NCBI GenBank assembly: GCA_023426765.1
Contig: JAEZBW010000646.1
Coordinates: 1-6,295, forward strand
Length of the DNA stretch: 6,295 nucleotides
Direction: 5' to 3'
From: Bacillota bacterium
GTDB lineage: Bacteria > Bacillota > Clostridia > DSM-8532
A program made the translations under genes and the position numbers. This document shows positions 4,578 to 6,295 of the stretch, in pieces (position 1 is the stretch's first letter; the number at the start of each line of letters is the position of its first letter). Under the pieces are notes generated by a model. That model was not told the origin of the DNA and ran no database searches. It was given only the letters and a program-made list of their open reading frames with translations.

Positions 4578-6295
4578 AAGCAAACCGGAAAACCCTTCGT
4601 CAGATCCTGTTGTATCTAAAACCCTATTGGTTCCTGCTGATCTTGTCCATTCTTCTGGCAGCGTCCGGTGTAATTCTCTCTTTATATGTCCCTGTTCTCA
4701 CCGGGATGGCAGTTGACTGCATAATTGAAGCAGGCCAGGTGGATTTCCCCAATCTTCTGACCATTCTGATTCGAATCGCGGTTGTCGTTGCGGCGGCATC
4801 TCTTTCGCAATGGCTGATGAACCTTTGCAACAACCGGATAACCTACCATGTGGTGAAGGATATCCGGACAGAAGCCTTTGGGCACCTGCACAGGCTTCCC
4901 CTTAAACATATGGACACCCGTCCCCATGGCGATACGGTAAATCGTCTGATCAACGATGTGGATCAGTTTTCCGACGGCCTGCTGATGGGTTTTTCACAGC
5001 TCTTCACAGGAATTGTGACCATATTGGGCACTTTGCTGTTCATGCTGAGCATAAATTGGGAAATCACGCTGATTGTTGTTGTGATCACTCCTCTTTCGCT
5101 GTTTGTTGCGGGCTTTATTGCAAAGCGGACCTATACCCTGTTCAGGCTGCAATCCGAAACCCGGGCGGAGATGACTTCTCTGGTGAATGAAATGGTCGGA
5201 AACCAGAAGGTTGTAAAAGCCTTCGGCTATGAACAGGAAGCGGAATCACGTCTGGATGAGATCAATGAGAGGCTTCGCAAGTACAGCATTCGTGCCATTT
5301 TCTTTTCTTCCATCACCAACCCCGCCACACGTTTTGTCAACGGTCTGGTTTATACGGGGGTGGGAATTATCGGAGCCCTTTTTGCCCTATCGGGGAAAAT
5401 TACCGTTGGTCAGCTGGTCAGCTTTTTAAGCTATGCCAATCAATATACAAAACCCTTCAATGAGATTTCGGCGGTGATCACGGAATTTCAAAATGCCCTT
5501 GCCTGTGCACAGCGTGTTTTTGATTTCATTGAAGAACCCGAACAGGAGCCGGATGCTGAAGATGCCGTGCAATTAACGGATGCGGATGGAACGGTGGATT
5601 TACAAAACGTATCCTTTGCGTATCGCCCCGAGGTACCCCTGCTGCAAAACCTGAATTTATCCGTTAAAGCAGGGCAAAGGATTGCCATCGTTGGGCCCAC
5701 CGGTTCAGGGAAAACAACGCTCATCAACCTGTTGATGCGATTCTATGATGTGGATTCCGGCCAAATCCATGTCAGCGGGCATGAAATCAGACAGATTACA
5801 AGAGACAGCCTTCGGGCGGGCTTCGGGATGGTTCTTCAGGAAACCTGGCTGAAAACCGGTACGATTCGAGAGAATATCGCATACGGCAGCCCGGAAGCCA
5901 CAGATGCGCAGATTATTGAAGCAGCCAAGGCGGCACATGCGCACAGCTTCATCAAACGAATGCCGGAAGGCTATCACACGCATATTCTCGAGGACGGAGG
6001 AAACCTGTCCCAGGGTCAGATACAGCTGATCTGTATCGCCAGAGTCATGCTTCGCCTGCCGCCGATGCTCATCCTTGACGAGGCGACCTCCTCTATTGAC
6101 ACCAGAACCGAGATCATGGTGCAGCGGGCCTTTACCCGGATGATGGAAGGCAGAACAAGCTTTGTTGTAGCACACAGGCTATCCACCATCCGTGAAGCCG
6201 ATGTTATTTTAGTGATGAAAGATGGCAATATCATCGAACAGGGAAACCATCAGCAACTGCTGGAACAGAAGGGCTTCTATGCGGAGTTGTTCAAC
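4574..6295 (+). CDS. ABC exporter half-transporter with a canonical ATPase site (heterodimer subunit 2, partial at 3' end)
   Basis: The visible 574 residues end at the window edge without a stop, probably only a few to some tens of residues short of the family's usual 580-620. A cytoplasmic start (MKANRKTLRQILLYLKPYW) leads into six membrane helices (near 19-42, 60-85, 137-160, 162-185, 247-272, 277-300). The ATPase domain follows: A-loop Tyr350, Walker A GPTGSGKT (374-381), Q-loop Gln422, signature LSQGQ (478-482), Walker B MLILDE (498-503) with catalytic Glu503, and H-loop His534 in VVAHRLST. Canonical Glu and His with LSQGQ in place of LSGGQ is the pattern of TM288, the catalytic partner in heterodimeric exporters, and complements the degenerate subunit encoded just upstream. 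The residue after LSQGQ is Ile483, where Arg, Lys or Gln is usual. The start at 4574 is supported by AAGGAGGG and by the ATGA overlap. A multidrug-type exporter is likely, but the substrate is not visible. Confidence 0.93.
   Translation, partial: MKANRKTLRQILLYLKPYWFLLILSILLAASGVILSLYVPVLTGMAVDCIIEAGQVDFPNLLTILIRIAVVVAAASLSQWLMNLCNNRITYHVVKDIRTEAFGHLHRLPLKHMDTRPHGDTVNRLINDVDQFSDGLLMGFSQLFTGIVTILGTLLFMLSINWEITLIVVVITPLSLFVAGFIAKRTYTLFRLQSETRAEMTSLVNEMVGNQKVVKAFGYEQEAESRLDEINERLRKYSIRAIFFSSITNPATRFVNGLVYTGVGIIGALFALSGKITVGQLVSFLSYANQYTKPFNEISAVITEFQNALACAQRVFDFIEEPEQEPDAEDAVQLTDADGTVDLQNVSFAYRPEVPLLQNLNLSVKAGQRIAIVGPTGSGKTTLINLLMRFYDVDSGQIHVSGHEIRQITRDSLRAGFGMVLQETWLKTGTIRENIAYGSPEATDAQIIEAAKAAHAHSFIKRMPEGYHTHILEDGGNLSQGQIQLICIARVMLRLPPMLILDEATSSIDTRTEIMVQRAFTRMMEGRTSFVVAHRLSTIREADVILVMKDGNIIEQGNHQQLLEQKGFYAELFN

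Overview
The window looks like chromosomal DNA of a low-to-mid GC Gram-positive bacterium, most likely a clostridial Firmicute. The basis is the AGGAGG-type ribosome binding sites, the TATAAT-type promoters, and protein sequences resembling clostridial families from memory. No rRNA, tRNA, CRISPR array, insertion sequence or phage gene was seen, and I found no strong evidence of a wholly new system.

Layout: positions 1-1605 hold two minus-strand genes of nucleotide-sugar metabolism. These are galE (UDP-hexose 4-epimerase) and, 62 bp after it, a sugar nucleotidyltransferase cut by the left edge. They probably form one transcript reading leftwards. GalE carries cysteine where E. coli GalE has Tyr299, which suggests it may also accept UDP-N-acetylhexosamines. 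Positions 1606-2052 are a divergent intergenic region with a nearly perfect 33-bp tandem repeat full of small palindromes, and a good sigma-A-type promoter on the plus strand whose -35 side is covered by an 8-bp inverted repeat. That promoter reads into a small protein with a C-terminal J domain (HPD motif), probably a Hsp70 co-chaperone with an uncharacterised N-terminal region. Positions 2527-2822 are a second non-coding gap with a weak hairpin and a candidate promoter.

Positions 2823-6295 hold two ABC exporter half-transporters whose ATGA overlap implies translational coupling. The second is cut by the right edge. The first has a degenerate ATPase site (Asp in place of the Walker B Glu, Gln in place of the H-loop His), while the second has the canonical Glu and His. 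This is the pattern of heterodimeric exporters such as TM287/288, BmrCD and LmrCD, so the two proteins probably form one exporter with a single efficient ATPase site. The substrate cannot be read from the sequence.

The three blocks (sugar-nucleotide genes, J-domain gene, exporter pair) show no obvious functional link and appear to be separate transcription units.
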